The position numbers and the translations under genes were made by a program. DNA of 64,000 nucleotides, from assembly GCF_001761465.1 (NCBI RefSeq), contig NZ_CP017479.1, positions 2,108,001 through 2,172,000 on the forward strand, given 5' to 3'. The DNA is from Flavobacterium gilvum. GTDB lineage: Bacteria > Bacteroidota > Bacteroidia > Flavobacteriales > Flavobacteriaceae. Positions 41,272-52,113 of this stretch are shown piece by piece. Below the pieces are notes generated by a model. The model made no database searches. It was not told the origin of the DNA and saw nothing but the letters and a program-made list of their open reading frames with translations. Numbering within the stretch: the stretch's first letter is position 1; each line of letters starts with the position of its first letter.

Positions 41272-43158
41272 ATGAAAAAAATTTTAAGATTTTTTTTGTT
41301 TGTTGCTTTTGTTTCAAATGTCTCCCTCGGACAGCAATCTGCAACTAAACATACCGTTTTAAAAGGCGAAACCATAGCCCAAATCGCCCAAAATCACAAC
41401 ACAACTCCTTCTGAAATTTACAGACTGAATCCGGAAGCTCAAAAAGGAATCTCTGAAAATCAAATTCTAATCGTTCCAGAATTACTTCCTCAAGTCAAAA
41501 ATACAATTACTCACATTGTTGCCCCAAAAGAAACATTGTTTGGGCTGGCAACAAAATATAATGTCAAAGCTGACGTTATTCAAAATGCAAATACTGCTGT
41601 ACTTGCTAATGGATTGCAGGTAGGACAACAATTAATTATTCCTCAGGATAATGCTCCAAAAACAGAAGTTGCTGTCGCAAAAAAAACGCATTTGGTTCAA
41701 CCTAAAGAATCATTGTTTAGTATTGCCAGATTATATAATGTATCTGTGGAAGATTTGGATAAAACCAATTCGGATATTTTGAAAAATGGTTTGCAGGTGG
41801 GTCAGGAAATTAAAATTCCGAATAAAAAGAAAACACTTGATGGAAGAGTGAGAGTTATCAATGGCGAAACTGTTTTTTATGTGGTGAAAGCCAAAGAGAC
41901 CAAATATTCGATAGCAAAACAATTTGGGATTAGCGTAGAACAATTAGAATCTCAAAATCCAGAAATTGTAAACGGATTGACAGAAGGAAATCGATTGGCA
42001 ATCAATGTCAAAGAAGTGAAGCCGAGCAATGAAAATGAGGAATTGATGCTTGCTTTGGCAGAAAAACAAGTGGTGGTCGAAAAATCCAAAGCCAATGCCA
42101 AAGAAATCAACAGCCTAAAAGAAAAATTGGAATTGCAGAATGAAATCAACCAAAAAGTAATTAAAGTAAATGGTCTTTTGGTGGATTTAAAAGAAATTGA
42201 CAATACCAAAGAGGGCTCTGCCGAAAAACTAAAAATGGTTTTAGAAGCAAATAAAAATATACAGGAGATTCTTTTGGTTAAATTGGATTCTTTGGTGAAT
42301 ACAATGAGTAAAGATTTGAACGAACTGAAAAAAACCGAATTAGTGGATCTTGACGAATCCATTCGTATGCAAAAGATTTCCAATGAGAATATTTCGAAAA
42401 CAAATGAATTGTCTCAACAGCTTAAAAAACAATTGGCAGATAATAGAAAAGTGTATTCGGGTTTGATGGACAAAGCTGAGCGTATTGTTGTTGAAGAAAA
42501 TCAGGAATACAAGAAAAGTATTCGTGAAAACGAAAAAGGAAAAGCAAATGTGAAGGCTGTGAAATTGACTCCCGTGGATTTGAAAAACATGGAAATGGAA
42601 CAGCGTATGCGCGATTTGAATAATTTGAAACTGATTACCAAACTGGATTCTTTGAATAATGAAAGTAAATCAGAATTGAAATTGCACATCAGTAAGGCGA
42701 CTTTTTACAGCAAACAGGCTCGGGCTTTTGATGATAATTTGGCGAAATTAAAAAACCAAAGCTATCAGAATAAAGCATCCGAATCCCAATCGAAAGCAAA
42801 AACAGGAGTGGTGTCCAAGTCGCTTACTTTGGAACAAATAAAAAAAGAATTAGCCAAGCAACCTGCAAAAGTAAAAGCCATTAAAGTGGAAAAAGTGGAA
42901 GGAATTAAAGACTTGAAATCGGGATATTATGTTGTTTTGGGTAATTTTCAGGAGGCCGCTGCGAGAGATTCTTTTATCAGGAAATTGAGTGATTCTGGTT
43001 CTTTGGAAGCTAATTTTTTCTATAATATGAATATACTTTCTTATTATGTTTATTCTAAAATGGTTGCGACCAAGGAAGAAGCACTTTATGAATGTATTCA
43101 AAAACAAGGGAAACCTCTTTTTGAAAAAATGTTTATAGCAAATGTAGTTTCCGAATAA
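41272..43158 (+). CDS. exported LysM-repeat protein with coiled-coil and SPOR-like C-terminus
   Basis: This 628-residue protein has signal peptide MKKILRFFLFVAFVSNVSLG and four LysM domains (about 25-65, 80-122, 138-182, 202-245), each with YxVxxxETxxxIA, NPxxxxGLxxGQ and xLxIP features. A Lys/Glu-rich coiled-coil region (about 255-490) follows, and a C-terminal domain (about 540-628; SGYYVVLGNFQEAAARDSFI) resembles an SPOR fold. The layout is a peptidoglycan-binding protein, probably periplasmic and involved in cell-wall or division-related anchoring. It sits next to a related LysM protein, so the pair probably arose by duplication. Confidence 0.78.
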   Translation: MKKILRFFLFVAFVSNVSLGQQSATKHTVLKGETIAQIAQNHNTTPSEIYRLNPEAQKGISENQILIVPELLPQVKNTITHIVAPKETLFGLATKYNVKADVIQNANTAVLANGLQVGQQLIIPQDNAPKTEVAVAKKTHLVQPKESLFSIARLYNVSVEDLDKTNSDILKNGLQVGQEIKIPNKKKTLDGRVRVINGETVFYVVKAKETKYSIAKQFGISVEQLESQNPEIVNGLTEGNRLAINVKEVKPSNENEELMLALAEKQVVVEKSKANAKEINSLKEKLELQNEINQKVIKVNGLLVDLKEIDNTKEGSAEKLKMVLEANKNIQEILLVKLDSLVNTMSKDLNELKKTELVDLDESIRMQKISNENISKTNELSQQLKKQLADNRKVYSGLMDKAERIVVEENQEYKKSIRENEKGKANVKAVKLTPVDLKNMEMEQRMRDLNNLKLITKLDSLNNESKSELKLHISKATFYSKQARAFDDNLAKLKNQSYQNKASESQSKAKTGVVSKSLTLEQIKKELAKQPAKVKAIKVEKVEGIKDLKSGYYVVLGNFQEAAARDSFIRKLSDSGSLEANFFYNMNILSYYVYSKMVATKEEALYECIQKQGKPLFEKMFIANVVSE

Positions 43159-43254
43159 ACTAATTAAGGAATAAATTAACAAGATGAGAAGCGATGTTTT
43201 CCTATAAACACAGTATTTTTACTGAAATTTATAATGCACATAAACCCTACTAAT

Positions 43255-45237
43255 ATGAACTATTTTTCAGCTGTACTTTGTACTGTTTTATTTTCAGTGT
43301 CCTCTAGTTTTTCGCAGGAAAAAATTGATAAATATATTGTTGCCAAAGGGGAAACTGTAGCACAGATTGCTCAAAAATTTAAAATTACTCCTTACGAAAT
43401 TTATAAACTCAATCCAGATGTACAAAATGGATTGAAGCCAAATGCTGTTTTGCTGATTCCAAAAAGTAATGTGAGTAGCGTGAAAACTAATGCGGCTCCA
43501 CCCGTGAAAACTACTCCGTCTCCATCAAAATCAGTGGCACAATCGCCTAAAACACATTTGGTGCTTGCAAAAGAAACTTTATTTGGAATTGAAAAAAAAT
43601 ACGATGTAAGCGATGAAGCTTTGAAAAAAGCCAATCCAGATCTTGTAAAAAACGGTTTGCAAATAGGACAGCTTTTGAATATTCCTTCTCAAAGTGATGT
43701 AAAACAAAGTGTTCTTGTAAAGAATAATGTTCCTGTTTATCATATTGTGCAACCAAAAGAAACCAAGTATTCTATAGCTAAGAAGTATGATATTACTATC
43801 GAAGAACTGGAACAAAAAAATCCTGATATCGTAGCCAATTTGGAGATAGGATATGAATTGCTGATAAAAGGAAACAGACCCAAACCGGTTGCCCAAAGCG
43901 TTCCTGTAAAAGCTTCTGTTACAACCGAAAAGAAATCTGTAGTGAAGGTTTCAGAACCGATACATTATATAGATTATACAGTAAAACCAAAAGAAACATT
44001 TTACAGTTTGTCAAAAATGTTTGGATTGACGCAACAGCAATTAGTTGAATTAAATCCAATTTTATCCTCGGGTGTGCAGGAAGGAATGGTTTTGAAAGTA
44101 CCGTCAAAATCGAATCAAATTGCGGTTAATTCGGCTAAGCAAAAAGTTGTTTTGACTAAAAAATACAGTCAGGACAAAAAGACTCTTGTGTTGTTGTTCC
44201 CTTTTAATTTGGCCAAAAATAGTGGTGACACGATTACTTCTACAGTTAATCGATTGAATAATGACAAGTTTTTGAATATGACTCTGGATTTTTATTCGGG
44301 AGCTTTGATGGCGATTGATTCTGCAAAAACAGTTGGAGTTAATATTGATGTGAAGATTTTTGATTCTAATGAAACCAAGACAACTTCCAACATAGGTTCT
44401 ATTTTTAATGACAATAATCTTGCAGATGTAGATGCAGTTGTTGGGCCTTTTTATCAAAATAATGTGGAAAAAGCGGCAGTGTTATTTGCAAAAAATAATG
44501 TGCCAGTGATTTCTCCTCTGTCAAAAGACGCAGGTAATCCGATACCGAATTTATATCAATCCATTGTGCCACCATCAGTGCTGAAAACTGCAATGTTTGA
44601 TTTTTTGAATGCCAAACAAGGAAATTTGGTAGCAGTAATCGACAAGAAAAGAGAATCGATCAGAAAATATATTTCGGAAAATCAAACAGCTGTAAAAATT
44701 GCTCCGTTGACAGAAACAGGCGGTTTAGATGTGGAGAATTTAAAAAAATTATTGGTAAAAGACAGAATGAATTATGTTATTCTGGAGTCGGCCAATACGG
44801 GAATGGTTAAGTACACTATAAACACCATGCTTTGGGCTATGGCCAATGGTTATCAAGTGCAATTGGTGATTTTGGAACCTAATGATACTTTGGATACAGA
44901 CGAAGTTAGTTTTGCAAATCTGACCAAGTTGCATTTGATGTATCCTTCTGCAACTCGAGAAAATAATTCTCCCGAAGCACAGATATTTATGCAGAATTAC
45001 AGAAAAAAGAATAAAGTAAATCCAAGTTCGTATGCTATTCGTGGTTTTGATATTACTTTTGACACTATGATGCGTTTGTCACAAGATAAAACCTATCAGG
45101 AAACAGCCGAAACGATGATTACAGAACAGGTGGAGAACAAATTTGAATATCATAAAAACCAAGATGAAGGTTATGCAAATAAAGGTGTATATATCTTGTA
45201 TTACGACACTGATTTGACAATTAAAGAAGCGAAGTGA
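43255..45237 (+). CDS. exported LysM-repeat protein fused to a periplasmic-binding-like domain
   Basis: This 660-residue protein has signal peptide MNYFSAVLCTVLFSVSSSFSQ. Two ATGs are possible; the second (43255) gives the better signal peptide. Four LysM domains (about 22-67, 87-133, 147-193, 222-270) are followed by a type I periplasmic-binding-like (PBP1/LIV-binding) domain (about 290-660): KTLVLLFPFNLAKNSGDTI, ADVDAVVGPFYQNNVEKAA, VPVISPLSKDAGNP. No transmembrane or enzymatic domain is seen. The combination suggests a wall-bound receptor or ligand-sensing module, as in some LpoA-like activators, though that comparison is inference. It follows the other LysM gene with a 96-nt gap. Confidence 0.75.
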   Translation: MNYFSAVLCTVLFSVSSSFSQEKIDKYIVAKGETVAQIAQKFKITPYEIYKLNPDVQNGLKPNAVLLIPKSNVSSVKTNAAPPVKTTPSPSKSVAQSPKTHLVLAKETLFGIEKKYDVSDEALKKANPDLVKNGLQIGQLLNIPSQSDVKQSVLVKNNVPVYHIVQPKETKYSIAKKYDITIEELEQKNPDIVANLEIGYELLIKGNRPKPVAQSVPVKASVTTEKKSVVKVSEPIHYIDYTVKPKETFYSLSKMFGLTQQQLVELNPILSSGVQEGMVLKVPSKSNQIAVNSAKQKVVLTKKYSQDKKTLVLLFPFNLAKNSGDTITSTVNRLNNDKFLNMTLDFYSGALMAIDSAKTVGVNIDVKIFDSNETKTTSNIGSIFNDNNLADVDAVVGPFYQNNVEKAAVLFAKNNVPVISPLSKDAGNPIPNLYQSIVPPSVLKTAMFDFLNAKQGNLVAVIDKKRESIRKYISENQTAVKIAPLTETGGLDVENLKKLLVKDRMNYVILESANTGMVKYTINTMLWAMANGYQVQLVILEPNDTLDTDEVSFANLTKLHLMYPSATRENNSPEAQIFMQNYRKKNKVNPSSYAIRGFDITFDTMMRLSQDKTYQETAETMITEQVENKFEYHKNQDEGYANKGVYILYYDTDLTIKEAK

Positions 45238-45240
45238 AAA

Positions 45241-45340
45241 ACTGTTTTCGGTTTTCAGTTATGAGTTATCGGTTTTGATAGCTGAAAACCCAAAACCAAT
45301 AACTGACAACCGATAACCGACAACTGATAACTCATAACTA
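45241..45340. repeat. intergenic word-repeat inverted element (AACCGATAACTGATAAC words)
   Basis: A 14-bp perfect arm AGTTATGAGTTATC (45257-45270) is inverted at 45326-45339, surrounded by AACCGATAACCGACAACTG-type direct repeats. It lies between the LysM gene and osmC, and ends just before the osmC start. Confidence 0.75.
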
Positions 45341-45348
45341 AAAAAAAA

Positions 45349-45750
45349 ATGACTTCAAAAGTAACTTATTTGGGAGATTTAAGAACTTCCTCAATACACA
45401 TTCAATCGGGTACTGAAGTACTATCAGATGCTCCGGTTGACAATAATGGAAAAGGAGAGGCTTTCTCTCCTACAGATGCTGTCGCAAATGCTTTGGCTAC
45501 CTGTATGATGACCATCATGGGAATAAAAGCAAGAGCCATGAATGTTGATTTTAAAGGTTCAACTGCGGCAGTTACTAAAATTATGAATGCCGAGCCTAGA
45601 AAAATTGGTGCTATCGAAATTGTTTTTGAAATGCAGGGTGTTACAGAGCAAAAAGATAAAACAATCTTGGAAAGAGCTGCAATGACTTGTCCTGTTTTCC
45701 TGAGTTTGAATGATGATATCGATAAACGAATTACTTTTAATTGGAAATAA
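45349..45750 (+). CDS. OsmC family peroxide-reducing protein
   Basis: The 133-residue protein matches the OsmC/Ohr fold. The two conserved Cys of the peroxide-reducing pair lie in ALATCMMTIMG and MTCPVFLSLN. The N-terminal part reads TYLGDLRTSSIHIQSG. Family members reduce organic hydroperoxides with lipoyl or thiol reductants and are induced by osmotic or oxidative stress. The FSPTDAVANALATC start-of-helix motif fits the OsmC rather than Ohr branch. It is a single gene with terminator. Confidence 0.85.
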   Translation: MTSKVTYLGDLRTSSIHIQSGTEVLSDAPVDNNGKGEAFSPTDAVANALATCMMTIMGIKARAMNVDFKGSTAAVTKIMNAEPRKIGAIEIVFEMQGVTEQKDKTILERAAMTCPVFLSLNDDIDKRITFNWK

Positions 45751-45780
45751 ATTGGAAGTAGAAGATTTCTAAATGCAAAA

Positions 45781-45804
45781 AAAAACTGTCGCGAGACAGT
45801 TTTT
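45781..45804. terminator. bidirectional terminator
   Basis: The stem AAAAACTGTC/GACAGTTTTT with a GCGA tetraloop lies between the convergent osmC and phosphatase-like genes. Confidence 0.85.
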
Positions 45805-45820
45805 TTATTTCTTTTAATCT

Positions 45821-46621
45821 TTAATCCAAAAGTTCAAGAGTGACCAAATAAGCACAATGATCGGAGGCTACTGAATTCTGAATGACTTCTCTGCTTATAA
45901 CTTTCCATCTATTTTTTGGAGAATACATTACGTAATCAATTGTTTTGTCTGGTTTGCTTGACGGAAAAGTAAATTGTGATTGTGGGTTTTGTTTGTCATA
46001 AGATGTTCCCCATTTTTCTTCCAGAATTTTCATTGGGTTACTGTCTGGCAAGGAGTTTAAATCTCCGGCTAAAATTGTTGGGTATTTATTTTTTATAAAA
46101 ACAGCATTGATTTTTTTAACCTGATTGATTCTGTCTGTTTCGATTTCTTTATAATCCAAATGAGTGCCAACAAAAGCAATCGTGTCGCCAGAAGGAAGAA
46201 CCGATACAATCTCTACTGCATTTTTGGGTTCATTGCCTTTGGTGTAAGGTAAATTTACATTTCTGGAAGAGGCTATAGAGTGTTTGGATAAAATTCCTTC
46301 GCCATATTCTCCACCGTCAAATTTCATTGCTTTTGCAAAAAGAGAAGACATTTTGGTTCTGATACCCAATTCGGTTACCAAGTCGTATTTTCTGGCACGG
46401 TTTGTTTTGTAATCAACTTCCTGTAGTGCTACAAAATCAGGATTGGCATCATTTATTACTTTAGCAATAACATCAAGGTTAAAATCGCCTTTCATGGTTT
46501 CGCCATGATAAATGTTGAAGGTTAGAAATTTTATTATTTTTTTGTCCTTTTGTTCGCTTTGCGCGAATGTTAAACTAACTGCGAAAAGTAATAATGGAAT
46601 CAGAAATGGTTTTAAATTCAT
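45821..46621 (-). CDS. exported endonuclease/exonuclease/phosphatase (EEP) family protein
   Basis: This 266-residue protein has signal peptide MNLKPFLIPLLLFAVSLTFA and the EEP fold (DNase I-like, as in sphingomyelinase and inositol phosphatases). Motifs in order are LTFNIYHGE, FVALQEVDYKTNR, VGTHLDYKEIE, ILAGDLNSLPDSNP and VASDHCAYLVTLEL, giving the metal-binding Asn, Glu, Asp/Asn and Asp-His residues. It may hydrolyse nucleic acids, phospholipids or phosphoesters outside the cytoplasm; the substrate is not deducible. An upstream in-frame extension (39 residues) has no signal-peptide logic, so the start is at 46621. Confidence 0.85.
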   Translation of the reverse strand: MNLKPFLIPLLLFAVSLTFAQSEQKDKKIIKFLTFNIYHGETMKGDFNLDVIAKVINDANPDFVALQEVDYKTNRARKYDLVTELGIRTKMSSLFAKAMKFDGGEYGEGILSKHSIASSRNVNLPYTKGNEPKNAVEIVSVLPSGDTIAFVGTHLDYKEIETDRINQVKKINAVFIKNKYPTILAGDLNSLPDSNPMKILEEKWGTSYDKQNPQSQFTFPSSKPDKTIDYVMYSPKNRWKVISREVIQNSVASDHCAYLVTLELLD

Positions 46622-46783
46622 AGTAAATCGTTTTAGGTTTGTTTTCGAGCACAATGTAGATATAATTGTGAAATGTTTTGTAATAAATGGCAAAAAAATA
46701 TTTAGATTTTTTTTCTGAACAAAGACTTTTGAAAACAATTTTGTCGGGCTAATATTTTACCTTGCGAAAAAATCAGCAAAACA

Positions 46784-47014
46784 ATGGACCAAAACCAAAA
46801 ACAGCTTATAAAATTGGCGCATACCAAAATGCCTTTTGGGAAATACGAAGGTTGGTTTCTTATAGACATTCCGGAGTATTACATTGTTTGGTACAGCAAT
46901 AAAGGTTTTCCAAAAGGAGAATTGGGCGAACAACTGAAATTAATTCATGAATTAAAGCTCAATGGACTCGAAGAGCTAATTCGGAACATAAAAAAGAAAT
47001 ATCCAAAACCTTAA
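46784..47014 (+). CDS. DUF3820 family protein
   Basis: This is a 76-residue protein with the DUF3820 signature: MPFGKYEGWFLIDIPEYYI, then GFPKGELGEQL. The family is small and cytoplasmic, of unknown function, possibly nucleotide- or nucleic-acid-related. It is common in Bacteroidota and Proteobacteria. It is too short for much to be said. It stands alone before the pyrG promoter region. Confidence 0.8.
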   Translation: MDQNQKQLIKLAHTKMPFGKYEGWFLIDIPEYYIVWYSNKGFPKGELGEQLKLIHELKLNGLEELIRNIKKKYPKP

Positions 47015-47016
47015 AT

Positions 47017-47123
47017 AATTTGCTAATTGAACAATTAGAAAATTAGATAATTTAAGATGGATATTATAATATTGGTTGAAATGAATTTAATTCATCATTT
47101 TCTAATTTTCTAATTAGCAAATT
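47017..47123. repeat. intergenic word-repeat inverted element (AATTAGAAAATTAGA words)
   Basis: Two perfect arm pairs: AATTTGCTAATT (47017-47028) with 47112-47123, and ATTAGAAAATTAGA (47034-47047) with 47101-47114. The word ATTAG(A) is repeated several times in each arm. It is located between the DUF3820 gene and pyrG. Confidence 0.75.
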
Positions 47124-47133
47124 GTCTAATTAA

Positions 47134-48798
<1,665 letters not shown>

Positions 48799-48918
48799 TA
48801 AGGTTTTAATTGAAAAATCATAGTTGTCAAAATGTAACGTTAACCGTTTTTTGATGACTAAAGAAATCAGTTTCTAATTCAGCTCAATTAGGAACACGAA
48901 AAACAACAAAAAAATAAA

Positions 48919-50820
48919 ATGGAAGACAGAAAATTAGACCTTAACTCGGTTATAGGGATTGTTTTGATTATTGGTATTTTTATTTGGATGACCTACCAAA
49001 ACAAACCTTCGGAGGCACAACTTGCTACTGAAAAGGCCAAAAAGGAAATGCTCGCCAAAGAAGCAAAAGCTCAGGGAGTAGCTGGAAAAACAGGTACAAC
49101 TCCAGCAACTTTAATACCAGGCGATTCTACTCAATTGGCTCAATTGCAAAAAACATTAGGTAATTTTGCTTATTCGGCTACTTTGCCATCAGCAAAAAAT
49201 GATGTTACAACGCTCGAAAATGATTTTATACTCTTAAAAATAGCCAACAAAGGAGGATACATCGTTGAAGCCACTTTGAAAAAATTTGAAAAATTCAAGA
49301 AAAATTCGGGTCAATTGGTTTCTTTGATAAAAGACAACAATGCCGATTTGAATATTCAGTTGCAAACTAGTGATAATCGAGTTTTAAATACAAAAGATTT
49401 GTATTTTGAACCAACATTATCAAAAGTTGGTGAAGAACAAGTTCTTTCGATGAAATTGAAAGCGGGTGCCAATGAATATTTGGAATACAAATACATTTTG
49501 AAACCTAATGATTATATGGTAGGTTTTGATGTGCAGTCTCAAGGGTTGAACAAAGTCTTGAATACGGCTAAACCATTGGATTTGCAATGGAATATGAAAA
49601 CGTACCGAAGCGAAAAAAGTATTGCTTACGAAAACCGTTATACAGAAATCCGTTATAAATACGAAGAAAGCAAAAATAGTTATGTGTCTGACGGGAAAGA
49701 CAAAGAAGAAACTCCTGATAAAGTGGATTATATCGCTTTCAAACAGCATTTTTTTAGTTCTATTTTGTTGACAAATACTCCTTTTGAAAAGTCTGTTTTG
49801 AAATCGAATAAATTAGTTTTGGATGAAACAAAAGACACAATTTTTATAAAAGATCTTAAAGCTACAGTTCCATTAGCTTTCCGTAATGGAGAAGTGGATT
49901 ATAAAATGAATTGGTATTTTGGTCCAACAGATTATACCACTCTGAAAAAGTATGATAAAGACATAGAAAAAATTGTTCCGCTAGGTTGGGGAATTTTTGG
50001 ATGGATTAATAAATTTATTTTTATTCCGTTGTTTGGGTTTTTAAGTACAACCATGGGAATGTCTTTGGGAATTGCGATTATCATTTTTACGATTATCATA
50101 AAAATAGGTATGTCACCTATTACATATAAATCATTCTTGTCTCAGGCAAAGATGAAAGTGTTGCGTCCTGATATAGCTGAAATTGGAGAAAAATTTAAAA
50201 AGGATCCAATGAAGAAACAACAGGAAACAATGAAATTGTATTCTAAAGCGGGTGTGAATCCAATGGCGGGATGTATTCCGGCCTTGATTCAGATTCCGTT
50301 TATGTATGCTTCGTTTCAGTTTTTCCCTTCTGCTTTCGAATTGAGACAACAAGGTTTCCTTTGGGCTGATGACTTATCTTCATTTGATTCTGTTTATAAA
50401 TTGCCTTTCCACATTCCATTATATGGAGATCACATCAGTTTGTTTCCGATTTTGGCGGCTATTGCGATTTTCTTTTATATGAAAATGACTTCTGGCGACC
50501 AGCAAATGGCAGCTCCACAACAAGAAGGAATGCCGGATATGGCCAAAATGATGAAAATGATGATTTACATTTCGCCAATCATGATGTTGATTTTCTTCAA
50601 TAGTTATGGTGCCGGATTGAGTTTGTATAACTTCATTTCGAATTTAATCACTATCGGAATTATGTTTGTAATCAAAAATCATATTGTTGATTCAGATAAA
50701 ATTCATGCTCAAATTCAAGAGAATAAGTTGAAAGAGCCTAAGAAACCTGGTAAATTTCAGCAGCGTTTACAAGAAGCTATGGAACAGGCCGAAGCTCAGA
50801 AAAAAACAAAAAAGAAATAA
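48919..50820 (+). CDS. yidC: membrane protein insertase YidC
   Basis: YidC inserts and folds inner-membrane proteins. The 633-residue product has an N-terminal transmembrane segment (VIGIVLIIGIFIWMTYQ), a large periplasmic P1 domain (about 90-370) and the conserved C-terminal five-TM core. The core starts GWINKFIFIPLFGFLST, with SPITYKSFLSQAKMKVL and the AGVNPMAGCIPALIQIPFMY groove region. A basic tail (KKPGKFQQRL...KKTKKK) binds ribosomes. It follows pyrG and is possibly co-transcribed with it. A strong terminator follows. Confidence 0.95.
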   Translation: MEDRKLDLNSVIGIVLIIGIFIWMTYQNKPSEAQLATEKAKKEMLAKEAKAQGVAGKTGTTPATLIPGDSTQLAQLQKTLGNFAYSATLPSAKNDVTTLENDFILLKIANKGGYIVEATLKKFEKFKKNSGQLVSLIKDNNADLNIQLQTSDNRVLNTKDLYFEPTLSKVGEEQVLSMKLKAGANEYLEYKYILKPNDYMVGFDVQSQGLNKVLNTAKPLDLQWNMKTYRSEKSIAYENRYTEIRYKYEESKNSYVSDGKDKEETPDKVDYIAFKQHFFSSILLTNTPFEKSVLKSNKLVLDETKDTIFIKDLKATVPLAFRNGEVDYKMNWYFGPTDYTTLKKYDKDIEKIVPLGWGIFGWINKFIFIPLFGFLSTTMGMSLGIAIIIFTIIIKIGMSPITYKSFLSQAKMKVLRPDIAEIGEKFKKDPMKKQQETMKLYSKAGVNPMAGCIPALIQIPFMYASFQFFPSAFELRQQGFLWADDLSSFDSVYKLPFHIPLYGDHISLFPILAAIAIFFYMKMTSGDQQMAAPQQEGMPDMAKMMKMMIYISPIMMLIFFNSYGAGLSLYNFISNLITIGIMFVIKNHIVDSDKIHAQIQENKLKEPKKPGKFQQRLQEAMEQAEAQKKTKKK

Positions 50821-50837
50821 GAATTAAAGAATATTGC

Positions 50838-50868
50838 AAAAGCTCCTTGAAAAAGGAGCTTTTTTTTT
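50838..50868 (+). terminator. terminator of yidC
   Basis: An 11-bp perfect stem (AAAAGCTCCTT with AAGGAGCTTTT) with a GAAA tetraloop and T run, 17 nt after the stop. Confidence 0.9.
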
Positions 50869-50890
50869 GGTCCTATTTTGACATAAAATA

Positions 50891-50968
50891 TTTAACCGCA
50901 AGGTAAAACACTATGAACGCAAAGCTTTGTGAACTTTGTGTTCTTTCTTTGCGAACCTTGCGGTTAAA
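50891..50968. repeat. intergenic word-repeat inverted element (AACCGCAAGGT words)
   Basis: A 14-bp perfect arm TTTAACCGCAAGGT (50891-50904) is inverted at 50955-50968. Inner words CGCAAAG/CTTTGCG and TTTGTGAAC/GTTC-type repeats also pair. It is located between yidC and fdhD. The rest of the 450-bp spacer holds no gene. Confidence 0.75.
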
Positions 50969-51112
50969 ATCATTATTTGAAAAAAACAAAAATTTTCTCT
51001 TCCAAAGAAATATTGTATTAGAGTTTGAAATGTAACAATTTATTCACTATCTGTTTTGTTTCTAAATTTTAGAATACTGATAAAAATCATCTTTTGAAAA
51101 TTGATTAAAATT

Positions 51113-51120
51113 TAGTTTTG
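51113..51120 (+). promoter_or_regulatory. -7 box TAGTTTTG of formate dehydrogenase cluster
   Basis: TAGTTTTG lies 149 nt before the fdhD start. A TTTTG at 51092-51096 sits at 16-nt spacing, one short of the usual range, so the match is fair. It predicts a leader of about 145 nt. Confidence 0.45.
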
Positions 51121-51269
51121 TAAAATATAACGTTTTCGTGTTTTATTTTATAACGTCTAAACGTTTGAATAACTGAGGTTTGTGAGGTTTGTAAAAAGAT
51201 TGATAAATTGCTGAGAATGTGGTTCGATTGCTAAACAAAAAGATGAAGTAGGAAAATGAAGATTTAAAT

Positions 51270-52109
51270 ATGATTGGCAAAATGGATATTAAAAAACATA
51301 AAGGATTTTTTTATAACGGAGATCAGATTTCTGAAGTGGAAGATTCCATTATTACAGAAGTTGCATTAAAAATTGCCGTAAACAGTGTTCCTTTTACAGT
51401 AACAATGCAGACGCCCGGGAATGAAAGAGATTTGGTTCGTGGTATATTATTTACTGAAAAAATATACCAAAACAGTCTGCCGATTGGAATGGAAATCAAA
51501 TCGAGAGACAAAAGTGGAGCGATTACATCGATTAATGCAGTTGTGCCTTCCCATTTGGTTTTAAAAGATTTTGCAGGAAATCGAAATGTGATTTCATCTT
51601 CGTCGTGTGGACTTTGCGGAAAAACGGAATTGGATGATTTGGGCGTTGCCAATAGTAAAGTTTCAAAAAAAATTGACATCAGATTATTGGAAAAGATGTT
51701 TGATGAAGTTTATGAAAATCAAAAAGTTTTCAAAGAATCAGGCGGTAGTCACGCTGCCGGAGCTTTTACTATTGACGGAAGACTGCTCAAAGTTCAGGAA
51801 GATATCGGTAGACATAATGCGGTAGATAAGGTCATCGGGCATCTGATTCAAAACAATTTAATGGGAGAAGTAGCCTGCTTGACAGTAAGCGGTCGTGTTT
51901 CGTATGAAATTATAAGCAAGGCAAAAGAAGCAGGAATCACTTTTTTAGCTTCCGTTTCGTCGCCTTCCTCCTTGGCAATTACTACTGCCGAGGAGCTTGG
52001 AATTACTCTAATGGGTTTTTGCAGAAAAAATAAATTAACTATTTACACAAATTCTAATCAGGTAATCCAAAATTCCCCTCTTTGGATTGGTGATGAGGTA
52101 AAAAATTAA
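51270..52109 (+). CDS. fdhD: formate dehydrogenase accessory sulfurtransferase
   Basis: FdhD transfers sulfur from IscS to the molybdenum cofactor of formate dehydrogenase. The 279-residue product has the catalytic Cys pair in SSSCGLCGK, about residue 113, and the conserved HAAGAFTIDGRLLKVQEDIG, then RHNAVDKVIG, the GTP/cofactor site. ATG codons at 51270 and 51285 (MDIKK) are both possible starts. It is the first gene of a three-gene cluster with 4-nt gaps: fdhD, a fused diaphorase subunit and the catalytic subunit. Confidence 0.93.
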   Translation: MIGKMDIKKHKGFFYNGDQISEVEDSIITEVALKIAVNSVPFTVTMQTPGNERDLVRGILFTEKIYQNSLPIGMEIKSRDKSGAITSINAVVPSHLVLKDFAGNRNVISSSSCGLCGKTELDDLGVANSKVSKKIDIRLLEKMFDEVYENQKVFKESGGSHAAGAFTIDGRLLKVQEDIGRHNAVDKVIGHLIQNNLMGEVACLTVSGRVSYEIISKAKEAGITFLASVSSPSSLAITTAEELGITLMGFCRKNKLTIYTNSNQVIQNSPLWIGDEVKN

Positions 52110-52113
52110 TCAC

